From Nostoc sp. NIES-4103 (lineage in GTDB: Bacteria; Cyanobacteriota; Cyanobacteriia; Cyanobacteriales; Nostocaceae), in assembly GCF_002368335.1 (NCBI RefSeq), contig NZ_AP018288.1, positions 2,798,883 through 2,862,882 on the forward strand: a DNA stretch of 64,000 nt. Direction: 5' to 3'. Position numbers and translations under genes: made by a program. Position 1 is the stretch's first letter, and every line of letters begins with the position of its first letter. Shown one piece after another: positions 1 through 9,872 of the stretch. The notes beneath the pieces were generated by a model that saw only the letters and a program-made list of their open reading frames with translations, searched no databases and was not told the DNA's origin.

Positions 1-432
1 TTATTTGCTTTTGCCGGTCAACTAATTTTAAATTATTTAGAAATCAGTATGGCATCTTTGCGGATAGCTGGAGGATTGTTGTTGCTCTTAATTTCTTTGC
101 AAATGCTGCGGGGACAACTAGATACGCCGATTATTGAAGAAGGACGCGATGTGGCAATTACGCCGTTGGCTTTGCCGTTGCTAGCAGGGCCGGGTACGCT
201 AACAACGGTAATGTTATTAATGTCAAAATCGCAAAATCCCCATCTTGGTGTAGTACTGGGTATTGTCGGGGCGATGTTTGTCTCTTGGTTAATTTTGCGT
301 TTGGCAAATTATATCCAAAAATGGATTGGTGCAGAAGGCGAGGTGATTATCACTCAGCTTTTGGGTTTTATCTTGGCGGCGCTAGCAGTGGAAATTGGTA
401 GTACCGGCATTCGAGAATTGTTTTTTAAATAA
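1..432 (+). CDS. MarC-family inner-membrane protein, 5' end outside window
   Basis: The frame is open from base 1 without a start codon, so only the C-terminal 143 codons are present. The residues form hydrophobic helices typical of the MarC/UPF0056 family of six-TM inner-membrane proteins, including the family-like segment GPGTLTTVMLL and a final helix ending RELFFK. MarC proteins were once linked to multiple antibiotic resistance, but the function of the family is unsettled. An internal ATG at 49 is unlikely to be the start, because the sequence upstream of it continues the same membrane helix. Confidence 0.8.
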   Translation, partial: LFAFAGQLILNYLEISMASLRIAGGLLLLLISLQMLRGQLDTPIIEEGRDVAITPLALPLLAGPGTLTTVMLLMSKSQNPHLGVVLGIVGAMFVSWLILRLANYIQKWIGAEGEVIITQLLGFILAALAVEIGSTGIRELFFK

Positions 433-437
433 ACCGT

Positions 438-746
438 AGTAACCACAGCTTACTGATTCATAAGTATAGCTTTAGCTTTAATAACCACAAACTTAATTTT
501 ACTTATCAATATAACCCTGCGGTAACCACAGCTTATTCATCCATAACCACAGCTTAAGCTTTGGTAACCACAGATTAAAGGTTCCTTATCAATGAATATT
601 CTGTGGTAACCACAGCTTGTTCATCCATAACCACAGTTTAAGCGTTGGTAACCACAGATTAAAGGTTCCTTATCAATGGAAGTTCTGTGGTAACAACAGG
701 GTTCTCATTCATAACCACAGGGTTTATTTATGAATGCAAACTCTGT
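438..746. repeat. 84-bp tandem repeat, four copies, last one degenerate
   Basis: Copies run about 438-520, 521-604, 605-688 and 689-746. The second and third are both exactly 84 bp and nearly identical; the first is diverged and the last is shortened. Each full unit contains the core GGTAACCACAG two or three times, so there is a sub-period inside the unit. No ORF crosses the array. It fills the space between the marC-type gene and the 3' end of the pentapeptide gene. Confidence 0.85.
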
Positions 747-795
747 GGTCAGGACAGGGTTTATTTTGCTTGTCAAAAGGTTTAAAACAGTTGAT

Positions 796-2103
796 TTAGC
801 TGAATTTCAACGTCAGTTTTACCCCACTGAGGTCTGCATCTTTAAGATATACACCGCTGAGGTTTGCACCGCTGAGGTTTGCACCGCTGAGGAATAGCCG
901 AACTACAGTATTAAAAGTTTCTAACTGAACGCAATCATTGTAGTTCATGATGCGAAGCAATAGGTCTGTCCTAGAATTTTTTTGTAGTTTACCAGACGGA
1001 TAAAACGTCATTTGTTTTTTAATCTCATTATTTTGCTTTTGACCATAGCGGTGTAACTCCAAAAGCAAAATCATCACATTTAACCCAGCATAAATATCTA
1101 TCTGACGCTGACCCTGCTTAATTCCTTTCTCTTGCAGCAACCGCATCTTTTTCTGCGGAAAGTTTTCTGGTGGTGCATCAATAAATTCCCCATCGCACCA
1201 ACAAACATAAAAATTTTCTAGACGCTTAAATAACTCCACTGGTCGAAATTGATCACTATTAACTAACAAATTCATGAAATATTTAACAATTTCTGGTGTC
1301 AGTCCTCCATTTCCGAGTAAGTCGTAAATTTCCCAGTGTAGTTTCTGGTCATCAACATTGAAAGTTTTAGCTTCTTGACTTGGTTCTGTCCACTTCTCCA
1401 AACTTTGTTTAATTCGTTCAGCTTCTTGCTGCCATTCTCCAAAAGTAGGCTTCAATTGGGGTAAAGCATCACTTGATTCTATGCAAGCTTTGAGAATATA
1501 GCGGTGGGTATCCCAAGCTATTCTTTGCGTCAAAATATCAATATCAGCACTGGGAGTATTTTGTACTTTCAAGCGTGCTGATAAAACTGTATTAAATGCT
1601 TTCGCTAATTCTGATTTATGGAAGCAGGCTATGGCATTGCTTGCGGCTTGATAATCTAATTCAAAATCATTGAGTTTATTGACTGCTTGAGTAATATGAG
1701 TAATATCATAATTATTCCATATTATGGCTGGGTATGAAGATACAATTTCTTGACAATTTTCTAAATAAGCTGCTTGAGCGATCATAGCTACGCAGACTTC
1801 TAGCGTTGGTTCAGTTTGATGCTTTTCGCGGTAGTATTTGAGGAGAGCGATCGCAAACGGTACAAAGGGCAATCCTGCACTGATAACTTGCACCTCTGGC
1901 GAACACAACACACCTAACAGCGAACCTGACTGTTCTATCAAAGGCTTCAAAAAGCTGATATCTTTGCCCTGTTCTTGCAAGGTTTTGGCTAATTCTACAA
2001 AAGCCTTGCTTAACTCCGCTGCTTTCTCCAGGTTCTCTGATGAAAGAACTGCCTTAAAGGGTGCGATTAACAGGTTCGAGATTTCTGATAAGCGCTTGTG
2101 CAT
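796..2103 (-). CDS. Pentapeptide-repeat-tailed protein with helical N-terminal domain
   Basis: 435 aa in three parts. Residues 1-200 are helical; the stretch around 75-115 resembles the N-terminal region I associate with cyanobacterial NACHT-type ATPases, but no P-loop follows. Residues about 235-400 are clearly homologous to residues 60-215 of the next gene downstream in coordinates (2302-4005); shared strings include EIYDLLGNG, FRPVELF/FRPVQLF and the LNVxILLLELHRY block. The C-terminus has only four or five A(D/N)LSG pentapeptides, against about 60 in the neighbour. Function is unknown. It may be a product of domain shuffling or a paralogue that has lost its repeat helix. Confidence 0.75.
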   Translation of the reverse strand: MHKRLSEISNLLIAPFKAVLSSENLEKAAELSKAFVELAKTLQEQGKDISFLKPLIEQSGSLLGVLCSPEVQVISAGLPFVPFAIALLKYYREKHQTEPTLEVCVAMIAQAAYLENCQEIVSSYPAIIWNNYDITHITQAVNKLNDFELDYQAASNAIACFHKSELAKAFNTVLSARLKVQNTPSADIDILTQRIAWDTHRYILKACIESSDALPQLKPTFGEWQQEAERIKQSLEKWTEPSQEAKTFNVDDQKLHWEIYDLLGNGGLTPEIVKYFMNLLVNSDQFRPVELFKRLENFYVCWCDGEFIDAPPENFPQKKMRLLQEKGIKQGQRQIDIYAGLNVMILLLELHRYGQKQNNEIKKQMTFYPSGKLQKNSRTDLLLRIMNYNDCVQLETFNTVVRLFLSGANLSGANLSGVYLKDADLSGVKLTLKFS

Positions 2104-2172
2104 TCGCTAAGACTTGTATAATTACTGGTAATTTAGAGCATAGCGTTAAATTGGCGTTGCTGATTGAGAATA

Positions 2173-2300
2173 TGAATTTGGCTCACGCAAAGACGCAAAG
2201 GCGCAGAGAGATTGATTACTAAGTATCGGGAATTAGCTATTTCTTCCTCATCTCCCTCATCCCCCTCATCCTCCTCATCACCCCATCCGCCCATCTCCCC
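2173..2300. repeat. Short low-complexity repeats between the two pentapeptide genes
   Basis: An ACGCAAAGACGCAAAGGCG-type dispersed motif near 2183 is followed by a pyrimidine-rich run built on CTCATCC units (2238-2300). Both kinds recur elsewhere in the window and are typical of Nostocales intergenic DNA. Confidence 0.7.
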
Positions 2301-2301
2301 A

Positions 2302-4005
2302 TTAACTCAAACCCAAATACTGCCTCAACGCTTCGGGGACATTCACAGCTGTCTCTAGTCCGCGTACATCTTCCCACTGCTGTTTTTCACCCCAAGTTGT
2401 CTGTTCTAGGTTGGCTTCGCTAAGATCTGCACCGCCGAGTATGGCGTAACTCAAGTTTGCTTCGCTAAGGTCTGCACCATTGAGTATTGCACCTGTGAGG
2501 TTGCTACCACTGAGGTTGGCACTACTAAGGTTTGAGTAGCTAAGGTCAGTACCGAAGAGTATGGCGTCGCTGAGGTCAGCACCTTCGAGGTTGGCATCGT
2601 TGAGGATGACACCGCTGAGATCAGCATCGTTGAGGATGACCCCAGTTAGGTCTACACCGCTGAGGTCTGCACCTAAGAACATGGCACCGGTGAGTCTAGC
2701 ATAGTTGAGTTTGGCACCATTAAGTTTAGCGTAGCTGAGGTCTGCGGCCATGAGAATGGCATCACTCAGGTTAGTACTGAAGAGAATGCTGTCGCTGAGG
2801 TTGGTGCCGTTGAGGATGGCCCGCTTGAGGTTAGCACCACTAAGGTCGGCGCGGCAAAGGTCGGCATGACTGAGGTTGATGTGACTGAGGTTGGCATCGC
2901 TGAGGGTTGCACCGAAGAGGTTAGCGTTGCTGAGGTTGGCGCGGCTGAGGTTGCTATCTTTGAGGTTGGCGCTGCTGAGGTTGGCATGGCTGAGATCGCA
3001 GTTTTCCAAGCTGGTGCTACTGAGGTCGGCACTGCTAAGGTCTGTACGGTGAAGTTTGGCGTGACCCAAGTTAGCACCGCTGAGGTTAGCGCTACTGAGG
3101 TCGGCATTGCTGAGGTCTGCACCGCTGAGGTTGGCGCTGCTGAGGTTAGCATCACCAAAGTTTGCACCAGTTAAGTTGGCGTTGCTAAAGTTTGCACCAG
3201 TCAAGTTAGCATCACCAAGGTATGCGCCAGTCAGGTCAGCACCGCTGAAGTTAACGCCTGTGAGGTTGGCATCACCAAGGTATGCACCCTTAAAGTTACA
3301 GCCTTTGAGAAATTCCCCGACTATATTACTAAAATTACCAATTTGAATAGCATCAGTGTAGTTAATGATTCGCAAAAGTTGGGATGTGAAAAAATGATCT
3401 GTATCAGGTTTGGTGGATGGATAAAAGGTAATTTGTGGCTGGAGCTTTTCTTGTTGTTGTGCGTAGCGGTGTAATTCTAAGAGTAAAATTAATACGTTTA
3501 GACCTGTATATATGTCTACCTGTCTCAATCCGATCGCTATATTTTGTCCTAGCATGGCAATCATTTTCTGCTGAGGCAAGTTGTGAGGCGGTACAGCATC
3601 AACAAATTCCCCCCGACACCAGCGACTATAAAAGTCTTCCAAACGCTGGAACAATTGTACAGGGCGAAATGTTCTCTCGTGTCTTAGCAAGTCCATCACT
3701 TGTTCTACTAACTCTGGCAAAAGCGCACCATTGCCCAATAAATCGTAAATTTCTTCATGCAATTGGCGATCGCTTGTGTTAAAACTACAACAATTTCCTG
3801 GTTGAGTCCATGCTGACAAGGTTTTTTGCAGTCGTTGGGGTGATAAACTTTTTTGACTATTGTCTGGAGAACACTTAATATTTTTATCTATCCCTAAAGA
3901 AAAAAATACTGCTGCTTTTTGTGGCGTTGTCTTTTGCCTGTCTTGTACCCAGCCATCTGTGACATAATTTTTCAAACGCCGCCAAACTTGAGATAATTGT
4001 GACAT
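2302..4005 (-). CDS. Long pentapeptide-repeat protein
   Basis: 567 aa. Residues about 60-215 are the domain shared with the neighbouring gene at 796-2103. From about residue 220 to 535 there is an almost unbroken run of A(D/N)LSxAN-type pentapeptides, predicted to form a right-handed quadrilateral beta-helix about 15 coils long. A short non-repeat tail ends REYLGLS-like (LRQYLGLS). No signal peptide or TM helix is visible, so it is probably cytoplasmic. The repetitive DNA gives long antisense and shifted open frames over 2766-3346, which are artefacts. Pentapeptide proteins are abundant in cyanobacteria and mostly of unknown function; nothing here points to a gyrase-protecting Qnr type. Confidence 0.85.
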   Translation of the reverse strand: MSQLSQVWRRLKNYVTDGWVQDRQKTTPQKAAVFFSLGIDKNIKCSPDNSQKSLSPQRLQKTLSAWTQPGNCCSFNTSDRQLHEEIYDLLGNGALLPELVEQVMDLLRHERTFRPVQLFQRLEDFYSRWCRGEFVDAVPPHNLPQQKMIAMLGQNIAIGLRQVDIYTGLNVLILLLELHRYAQQQEKLQPQITFYPSTKPDTDHFFTSQLLRIINYTDAIQIGNFSNIVGEFLKGCNFKGAYLGDANLTGVNFSGADLTGAYLGDANLTGANFSNANLTGANFGDANLSSANLSGADLSNADLSSANLSGANLGHAKLHRTDLSSADLSSTSLENCDLSHANLSSANLKDSNLSRANLSNANLFGATLSDANLSHINLSHADLCRADLSGANLKRAILNGTNLSDSILFSTNLSDAILMAADLSYAKLNGAKLNYARLTGAMFLGADLSGVDLTGVILNDADLSGVILNDANLEGADLSDAILFGTDLSYSNLSSANLSGSNLTGAILNGADLSEANLSYAILGGADLSEANLEQTTWGEKQQWEDVRGLETAVNVPEALRQYLGLS

Positions 4006-4494
4006 TTTCGTATCCGTTATTACTTAATTAGTGTTGTGTTTAAGATTCATGCTCACTCAGTCAGATGAAAATTTACCAGTACAAATGTATAAAAAACATT
4101 AAGTAATAAACTGTTAACATCTCTTCCCATAAGCTAACCTCTAGGCTGACAAAGCTTTTTGTCTGAATAAAACTAGGTTTTAGCGGAAAGACTTGTTCCT
4201 TTTTCAAAAAAATCAGTTATTCTGGATTATTTTAGCGAGACTGTGAAATTTTTTCCCCCAGCATCTTGCTCAAACAGATGTAGAAATAATACGTGCTGTT
4301 TGCTACAGACGCAATTAGTAGGAAAAATATTACAGTAAGAAAGCGCTAAAAACGGAAAAAAGCAGTTAAAACTGCACTGAAAAACTTGCCGCTTCAGAGG
4401 TGGCTATCAGTCTTTTCAGGCTTTGCTCCATTGGATAAAGTAAATATGCTTTACTTGGCAAAAATTAAAAATTAACTCGTGGTACTTATCAGGG
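4006..4494. other. Divergent intergenic region, 489 bp
   Basis: Separates the divergent pentapeptide and metalloprotease genes and must hold both promoters. It is AT-rich. The clearest structure is a small inverted repeat, AAGTAAA-N5-TTTACTT, at 4438-4456, about 38 bp before the protease start; it could be an operator or mRNA hairpin. No ORF, tRNA or long repeat is seen. Confidence 0.5.
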
Positions 4495-7400
4495 ATGAAT
4501 TGGATGAATAAAGTAACTTTTTATGTAATTTTGTTGCATAGTTTGTTTTTAGGAATAACAACTGTTAATGCTGAGTCACTACCAGGGAATACAGCCAATA
4601 CAACGTTACAGACTAACACTAAAGCAGATGCAGTTCTCAAGGTTAAGAAAATAAAAAAAGATGCTGTTGATAACCACACAAAACCAGCATCAGAGGTAGT
4701 GAACAATGTTATCAAACCTGAGTTGAGAACAATGCAACCTCTAAAACAAACCCCTGGACAGGTGTGGGTGATTAATCAGCACAAACAAGTACAGCAACAG
4801 CCTTTTATTTGGGAAGTTAAAGACTCGAAAAAAGCTGGACAGCAGCCATTTCTCAAAGCTGAAAAAACGCCAGATAAGCCAGAAGACAAACCTAAGCCAA
4901 GTGATAAACCACCAAAAAAGGATGATTTAGAAGCATTTGATGAAGTTGTTAAAGATACACAAAAAATACCAGGATTATTTACTCTTTATCGTAATCAAGA
5001 AAAGAATAAAATTTATTTAGAAATTAAACCAGAGCAGTTAAAGAAAAATTACTTAGCTACAGCAACGCTGGAATCAGGCATTGGTGAACGAGGTATTTAC
5101 AGCGGTATGCCTTTGCAAGATTTCTTGTTTTATTTACAAAGGGTGGATAATAATTTACATTTTGTTGTGCGTAATGTCAACTTTCGCACTCGTGAAGGAG
5201 ATCCGCAAGCGCGATCGCTAGCCCGTTCGTTTAGTGATTCTGTGCTTTATAATGTTGCCATCAAAAGCATTCATCCACAACGTAAAACAATTCTCGTCGA
5301 TTTAGGTGACTTGCTGCTGACCGATTTGGCAGGATTATCGGGGAGTTTTGGTTTGTCTGTCAGCACAGATCAGTCTTATTTTGGTAATGCCAAAGCCTTC
5401 CCTGAGAACGTGGAAATTGAGTCTGTGATGAATTTTACTAGCAGTGGTAGTAGCGATCGCAACAATCAAGCATTGAATTTTGCTTCACTACCAGATAGCC
5501 GTGGCTTTACCCTACGGGTTCACTACAGTCTCTCCCAACTCCCAAACCAAGATTACCGTCCACGTTTAGCTGACGAACGTGTGGGTTATTTCATCACTGC
5601 TTACCAAGACTTAACCAAAGACGATCGCCGCGATATTTTTGTGCGGTACATTAATCGCTGGCATTTAGAAAAACAAGACCCCAATGCTGCCATTTCTCCA
5701 CCGAAAAAACCCATTGTCTTCTGGATTGACAACGCTGTACCTTTTGAATACCGCGATGCCATCAAAGAAGGTGTCCTGATGTGGAATAAAGCATTTCTCA
5801 AGGCTGGATTCAAGGATGCCATAGAAGTGCGACAAATGCCAGATAACGCCACATGGGATCCAGCAGACATTCGCTACAACACAATTCGCTGGATTAACAC
5901 AGTAGATGGCTATTTTGCCATGGGCCCATCCCGCGTTAATCCTTTAACTGGAGAAATTCTAGACGCAGACATTTTAGTTGATGCTAGTTTTGTGCGGGCG
6001 CTGAAGAGTGAGTATCGTAACATCGTTCAACCAAACCAAACATCAACGCGTACATCCTTATCAATGTTGATGCAAAATCGCCTGCTTTGCGCTAATGGTT
6101 TAGGTGCTAAAGACAATGAATTGCAGCAACAAGGGCAAAAAAATGTGTTGTTTCCCCGTTTATCCAAACTCGCAGGTGAGTACGATTTGTGCTACGGCAT
6201 GGAAGCTGCTAATCAGTTTGCCTTTGGTTCCTTGGCCATGACACTGTTACAAGATACCACAGACAGCCAAGAACAAGTCAAAAAGTATATCCATCAATAT
6301 TTACGTTTAATTATTGCTCATGAAGTTGGTCATACCCTTGGTTTAAGGCATAACTTCCGTGGTAGCACCTTACTAAAACCAGAGGAGATGAACAATACCG
6401 ATATTACCAATACCAAAGGGCTAACGGCTTCGGTAATGGATTACATTCCACCAAACATTGCACCTCAAGGTACAAAGCAAGGAGATTATTTCCCCTCTAT
6501 GGTGGGATTATACGATGAGTGGGCGATTCAGTACGGCTACACACCGACTCTAGCAACAAATCCCATTGCTGAAAAACCAATATTACAAGAAATTGCTAAC
6601 CAATCTTACAAGCCTGAGTATGCTTATTCCACTGACGAGGATGTATATGACCTCGACCCAACTGCCGATGCTTGGGACAACAGTGGCAATGTGTTGCTTT
6701 ATTCACAGTGGCAGTTAGATAATGCCCTTGTGATGTGGCAACGTCTCAATCGGCATTTCCCAATACCAGGAGAAAATTACAGCGATTTGAGCGATCGCTT
6801 CAATACTGTTTTAAGTAACTATTTCCAGCAAATATACTATACTAGTAAGTATATTGGCGGACAGTCTTTTTATCGAGTCCAGCCTGGTGAAATCGGATCT
6901 AGCAGGCTATCCTCCGGCACAGGTCAAAACCGATTACCATTTGTACCAGTACCCATCGAAGAGCAACGGCAGGCATTAAAAACTTTGCAAAAGTATGTAT
7001 TTGCGGAGGATGCGCTGAACTTTTCCCCAGAACTGCTGAATAAATTAGCACCTTCCCGTTGGCGACATTGGGGTAGTAGTCCCCGTATAGGTCGTTTGGA
7101 TTATCCCATTTCTGAGTGGGTATTGTTCATGCAAAGTTCAGTATTGCAAGATTTGCTTTCAGGCGATCGCCTCTCTCGTCTCAAAGACCTTGAACTCAAA
7201 ACTCAACCAGGGGAATCACTGACGATGCCAGAACTGTTTGATACTTTGCAATCAGGCATCTGGACAGAGGTAATCAAACCTAAAGACGGCTTGTTGAAGA
7301 TTAGCAGCCTGCGACGAGGACTGCAAAGACAATACCTAGAAATTTTGGCGGCTATGGTGTTGCGGAAAGAATACGTTCCAGAAGATGCCCGGACTCTAGC

Positions 7401-7533
7401 GTGGTATAAACTCAGACAACTAAACGACAAACTCAAAGATATAGATTCCCCAGATGAGTATACCGAAGCGCACTTATTAGAAACACGCGATCGTATCGAA
7501 AAAATCTTAAATGCGCCATTGCAGGGAAATTAG
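4495..7533 (+). CDS. Secreted zinc-dependent metalloprotease (DUF5117/DUF4953 type)
   Basis: 1012 aa. Residues 1-27 are a signal peptide ending near NAES, so the protein is exported. A Lys/Pro-rich low-complexity linker (about 45-150) precedes the conserved body. Residues 609-619, HEVGHTLGLRH, match the metzincin HExxHxxGxxH zinc motif, and SVMDY at 646-650 supplies the expected Met-turn. The architecture is that of the large bacterial proteases carrying DUF5117 and DUF4953 domains. Two in-frame ATGs lie at 4495 and 4504; either would leave the signal peptide working. The gene stands alone between intergenic regions. The substrate is unknown. Confidence 0.88.
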   Translation: MNWMNKVTFYVILLHSLFLGITTVNAESLPGNTANTTLQTNTKADAVLKVKKIKKDAVDNHTKPASEVVNNVIKPELRTMQPLKQTPGQVWVINQHKQVQQQPFIWEVKDSKKAGQQPFLKAEKTPDKPEDKPKPSDKPPKKDDLEAFDEVVKDTQKIPGLFTLYRNQEKNKIYLEIKPEQLKKNYLATATLESGIGERGIYSGMPLQDFLFYLQRVDNNLHFVVRNVNFRTREGDPQARSLARSFSDSVLYNVAIKSIHPQRKTILVDLGDLLLTDLAGLSGSFGLSVSTDQSYFGNAKAFPENVEIESVMNFTSSGSSDRNNQALNFASLPDSRGFTLRVHYSLSQLPNQDYRPRLADERVGYFITAYQDLTKDDRRDIFVRYINRWHLEKQDPNAAISPPKKPIVFWIDNAVPFEYRDAIKEGVLMWNKAFLKAGFKDAIEVRQMPDNATWDPADIRYNTIRWINTVDGYFAMGPSRVNPLTGEILDADILVDASFVRALKSEYRNIVQPNQTSTRTSLSMLMQNRLLCANGLGAKDNELQQQGQKNVLFPRLSKLAGEYDLCYGMEAANQFAFGSLAMTLLQDTTDSQEQVKKYIHQYLRLIIAHEVGHTLGLRHNFRGSTLLKPEEMNNTDITNTKGLTASVMDYIPPNIAPQGTKQGDYFPSMVGLYDEWAIQYGYTPTLATNPIAEKPILQEIANQSYKPEYAYSTDEDVYDLDPTADAWDNSGNVLLYSQWQLDNALVMWQRLNRHFPIPGENYSDLSDRFNTVLSNYFQQIYYTSKYIGGQSFYRVQPGEIGSSRLSSGTGQNRLPFVPVPIEEQRQALKTLQKYVFAEDALNFSPELLNKLAPSRWRHWGSSPRIGRLDYPISEWVLFMQSSVLQDLLSGDRLSRLKDLELKTQPGESLTMPELFDTLQSGIWTEVIKPKDGLLKISSLRRGLQRQYLEILAAMVLRKEYVPEDARTLAWYKLRQLNDKLKDIDSPDEYTEAHLLETRDRIEKILNAPLQGN

Positions 7534-7567
7534 CAAGGGAATTGGGAATTGGTAATTGGGAATTGGT

Positions 7568-7650
7568 GAGCCAGCGCGGTCTTGGGGGTTTCCCCCATGA
7601 GCGACTGGCGTTAGCGTAGCGTTAGCGACGAAGGAGCGTCACCCGAAGGG
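7568..7650. repeat. Palindromic dispersed repeat, copy A, nested in a GGGAATT array
   Basis: Begins GAGCCAGCGCGGTCTTGG, has a central GGGGGTTTCCCCC hairpin, and ends near 7612. A second small GCGTAGCGTTAGCGACG-like unit follows to 7650. The GGGAATTGGTAATT heptamer-like array is seen on both sides (7540-7567 and 7650-7685), as if the unit had inserted into it. Confidence 0.75.
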
Positions 7651-7711
7651 GAATTGGGAATTGGTAATTGGGAATTGGGAATTGGATTTTACTATTAGTC
7701 ATCACATCTGG

Positions 7712-7790
7712 CCCATTACCCATTACCCATTACCCATTACCCATTACCCATTACCCATTACCCATTACCTATTACCCATTACCTATTACC
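7712..7790. repeat. CCCATTA heptanucleotide array (about 11 copies)
   Basis: Eleven tandem CCCATTA units, two of them changed to CCTATTA. This is the short tandemly repeated repetitive (STRR) kind of sequence known from heterocystous cyanobacteria. It lies just beyond the 3' end of the NB-ARC gene. Confidence 0.9.
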
Positions 7791-7837
7791 AACCTTCACA
7801 GATATGATAAGTGTTCAAACCGACATGATATCAATTA

Positions 7838-9253
7838 CTACTTAGCATTGAAATTCTTGCTCCAAATATGCGATCGGTTGAAATTTGGTGAGCTTTTCGT
7901 CAAGAAAAAAGATTTGATATATTCAATCATCATCGGTTGGAGAGAAAAAAGACCTGCTTTGGTATTAATCCACGATCGCGCTTGCAGTAATTCCAAAGAT
8001 TCCAAAAGCTCTTGGGATGAAACTGATGATGACATCTTTGTTCGTAGCTGTGAAAAAGAAATGGGTTGACGATTCAGTACCATGCATTGAATTGTTGCTT
8101 TAGCTGCATCCGATAAATGCTCAAATTCAGGATCTAAACTGTTGAAAACGGTACCAAAAACTGTGACTTTTTGTTCTAAAAATTCCGTGATACTACCATC
8201 AAATAACTGTTGAATCGTTGTGGCAATGCGGTTAAGGACATGAGGATTTCCTGCATAGGATTCGATTAATCGATTCCATTCGTCTGGCGTTCCCCTAAAG
8301 CTGCCTTTTGTTGCGAAAAGTTTTTGTATGTCTGCAACCTCTAAACCTTCAAGACACAATACTCGTACAGGTCGTGTCCTTCCTTCAAGGGGGGTGATTT
8401 CATGGAATTTGACACGACTAGTCAAGATTAAACAACTTTGATGAGAGGCTTGTGCAACTCTCCTAAACAACTCGCAGTATTCCCCGTTGGTTGTGTGGTG
8501 GAGCCAGATGCAGTCTCGACAGTTAATTTCTAGAGCAGCACATTCAGTGAAAATTCTGTCAGCACCGTCTAAAACCAGTAAGCAACGACGACTTTGTAAA
8601 TAATGAATCAACCGTGAAATTCTGTGATTGATTGATTCTGGCAGATCGGTTTCTTGACCATCGGATAGAACGGTGATCAAGTCTGCTAGGAGCTCGTTGA
8701 CTGGAGGAGCAGGGAGCAGCGATCGCCAAATCACAAATTCAAACTGACCCTGAAGTTCTTGAGCAACCTTCACAGATAACCAAGTTTTGCCCATACCACC
8801 CATACCCACCAGGGTAACGAGACGGCAAGGAATTGCCTGATTTGTACCAGATGCAGCTAGAATCCAGTGCTTGAGAGTTGCCAATTCTTCGGTGCGTCCG
8901 TAAAAAAGTGATACATCTGGTGCTTCTCCCCAATCAATTCTATTGGAATTTTTTGTGTAGCCTTCCTGCGGATTAATATCAGGATTAGCCAACTGATAGT
9001 CATTAGGTTCTAGTTGTAGGTTGAATGTTTGGAAACAATACTTGAGAGTTTGCCGGTCTACCCCGATTTCACAAGCAAATACCTTTGCTACTGTATCTGG
9101 GTCTAACCCCATGCGAAAACTCAAGGCTTCACGAGTATAACGTTTACCGAAATTTTCATAATTTTCTGATGCAGATTTTGCATCTTCGAGTTTCTGCAAT
9201 CCTTGGGGCGTGAGGATTACACCACGTCTACGGCTCCTTTGTGGGGATTTCAT
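7838..9253 (-). CDS. NB-ARC STAND ATPase without a repeat (sensor) domain
   Basis: 471 aa from the ATG at 9253; the frame extends to 9310 but that extra N-terminus looks unlike the family, whose members begin with a basic MKSPQR/RRRGVILT stretch. Residues 1-80 form a helical, probably HTH-like region. Residues 150-157, GMGGMGKT, are Walker A, LLVLD at 225-229 is Walker B, and GNP at 335-337 is the STAND GxP motif; a winged-helix region follows. The protein ends about 40 residues after that. Most cyanobacterial relatives continue into WD40, TPR or HEAT repeats that sense a ligand, so this is either a minimal form or a truncated gene. No enzymatic effector is visible. The CCCATTA array lies immediately downstream. 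Confidence 0.8.
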   Translation of the reverse strand: MKSPQRSRRRGVILTPQGLQKLEDAKSASENYENFGKRYTREALSFRMGLDPDTVAKVFACEIGVDRQTLKYCFQTFNLQLEPNDYQLANPDINPQEGYTKNSNRIDWGEAPDVSLFYGRTEELATLKHWILAASGTNQAIPCRLVTLVGMGGMGKTWLSVKVAQELQGQFEFVIWRSLLPAPPVNELLADLITVLSDGQETDLPESINHRISRLIHYLQSRRCLLVLDGADRIFTECAALEINCRDCIWLHHTTNGEYCELFRRVAQASHQSCLILTSRVKFHEITPLEGRTRPVRVLCLEGLEVADIQKLFATKGSFRGTPDEWNRLIESYAGNPHVLNRIATTIQQLFDGSITEFLEQKVTVFGTVFNSLDPEFEHLSDAAKATIQCMVLNRQPISFSQLRTKMSSSVSSQELLESLELLQARSWINTKAGLFSLQPMMIEYIKSFFLTKSSPNFNRSHIWSKNFNAK

Positions 9254-9872
9254 TGGGAATCTCGCAGGTTCTGTATTTTTTATGGATAAGCATGACCGTC
9301 TGTAGCGCATCGATACAGATGCACCAACAAACAGGAAATGACTGACATAAGTCAGCAGTAAATAACTTCAGCTGCCAAAACTATAAAGTTATTTACAACT
9401 CAATCAAGTCTGGTTAGTTATAACTACAACTTTGCAAAGGTGATTTCAAAATTTATGCTCAAGAACATAGATGCAAAGCACCATTTCAGACTAAAAACAG
9501 GTAATAGTTAAAAGACTGAATGAAGTGAATCAATTCAGCTAATTTTATGTTACCTGCTTTATTATCGCACCAACGTTAAGTAATTTTGCGGATTGACGTT
9601 AAGTTCGCGATCGCCAAATGCTGAGTTTCCCAGTGGTTGCAAGGCTGAGGCTGGTTGAAGCAAGTGTGAAGTAATGTCAAATTGAACTGGGGGCTGGGGA
9701 CTGGGTACTGGGGATTGGGGACTGGGTACTGGGGACTGGGTACTGGGAGGACGACTCGCTAACGCTGTGACCCGTTGAACGTTAACTTCGGTAAAATTGC
9801 TTCATCGGCTAGCGTAGAGGCACAATCCACAACTTAACTTCGGTAGCTTGAGGATTCTTTCAAGTACCATAG
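9254..9872. other. Intergenic region with GGGACTG heptamer array
   Basis: About 620 bp without a credible gene. It holds a TACTGGGGACTGGG-type array (about 9685-9748), a GCGATCGC near 9608 and AT-rich sequence. No tRNA or terminator was recognised. Confidence 0.55.

Noticed and set aside
2766..3346. Long open frames on both strands inside the pentapeptide gene
   Set aside because: They come from the period of the repeat DNA; only the minus-strand frame with A(D/N)LSG repeats makes a sensible protein.
7712..7790. Possible CRISPR array
   Set aside because: The unit is 7 bp with no spacers. None of the repeats in the window has the repeat-spacer layout, and no cas genes were seen.
7668..8069. 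133-codon plus-strand frame
   Set aside because: It is made of the CCCATTA array (PITHYPL repeats) and antisense of the NB-ARC gene.
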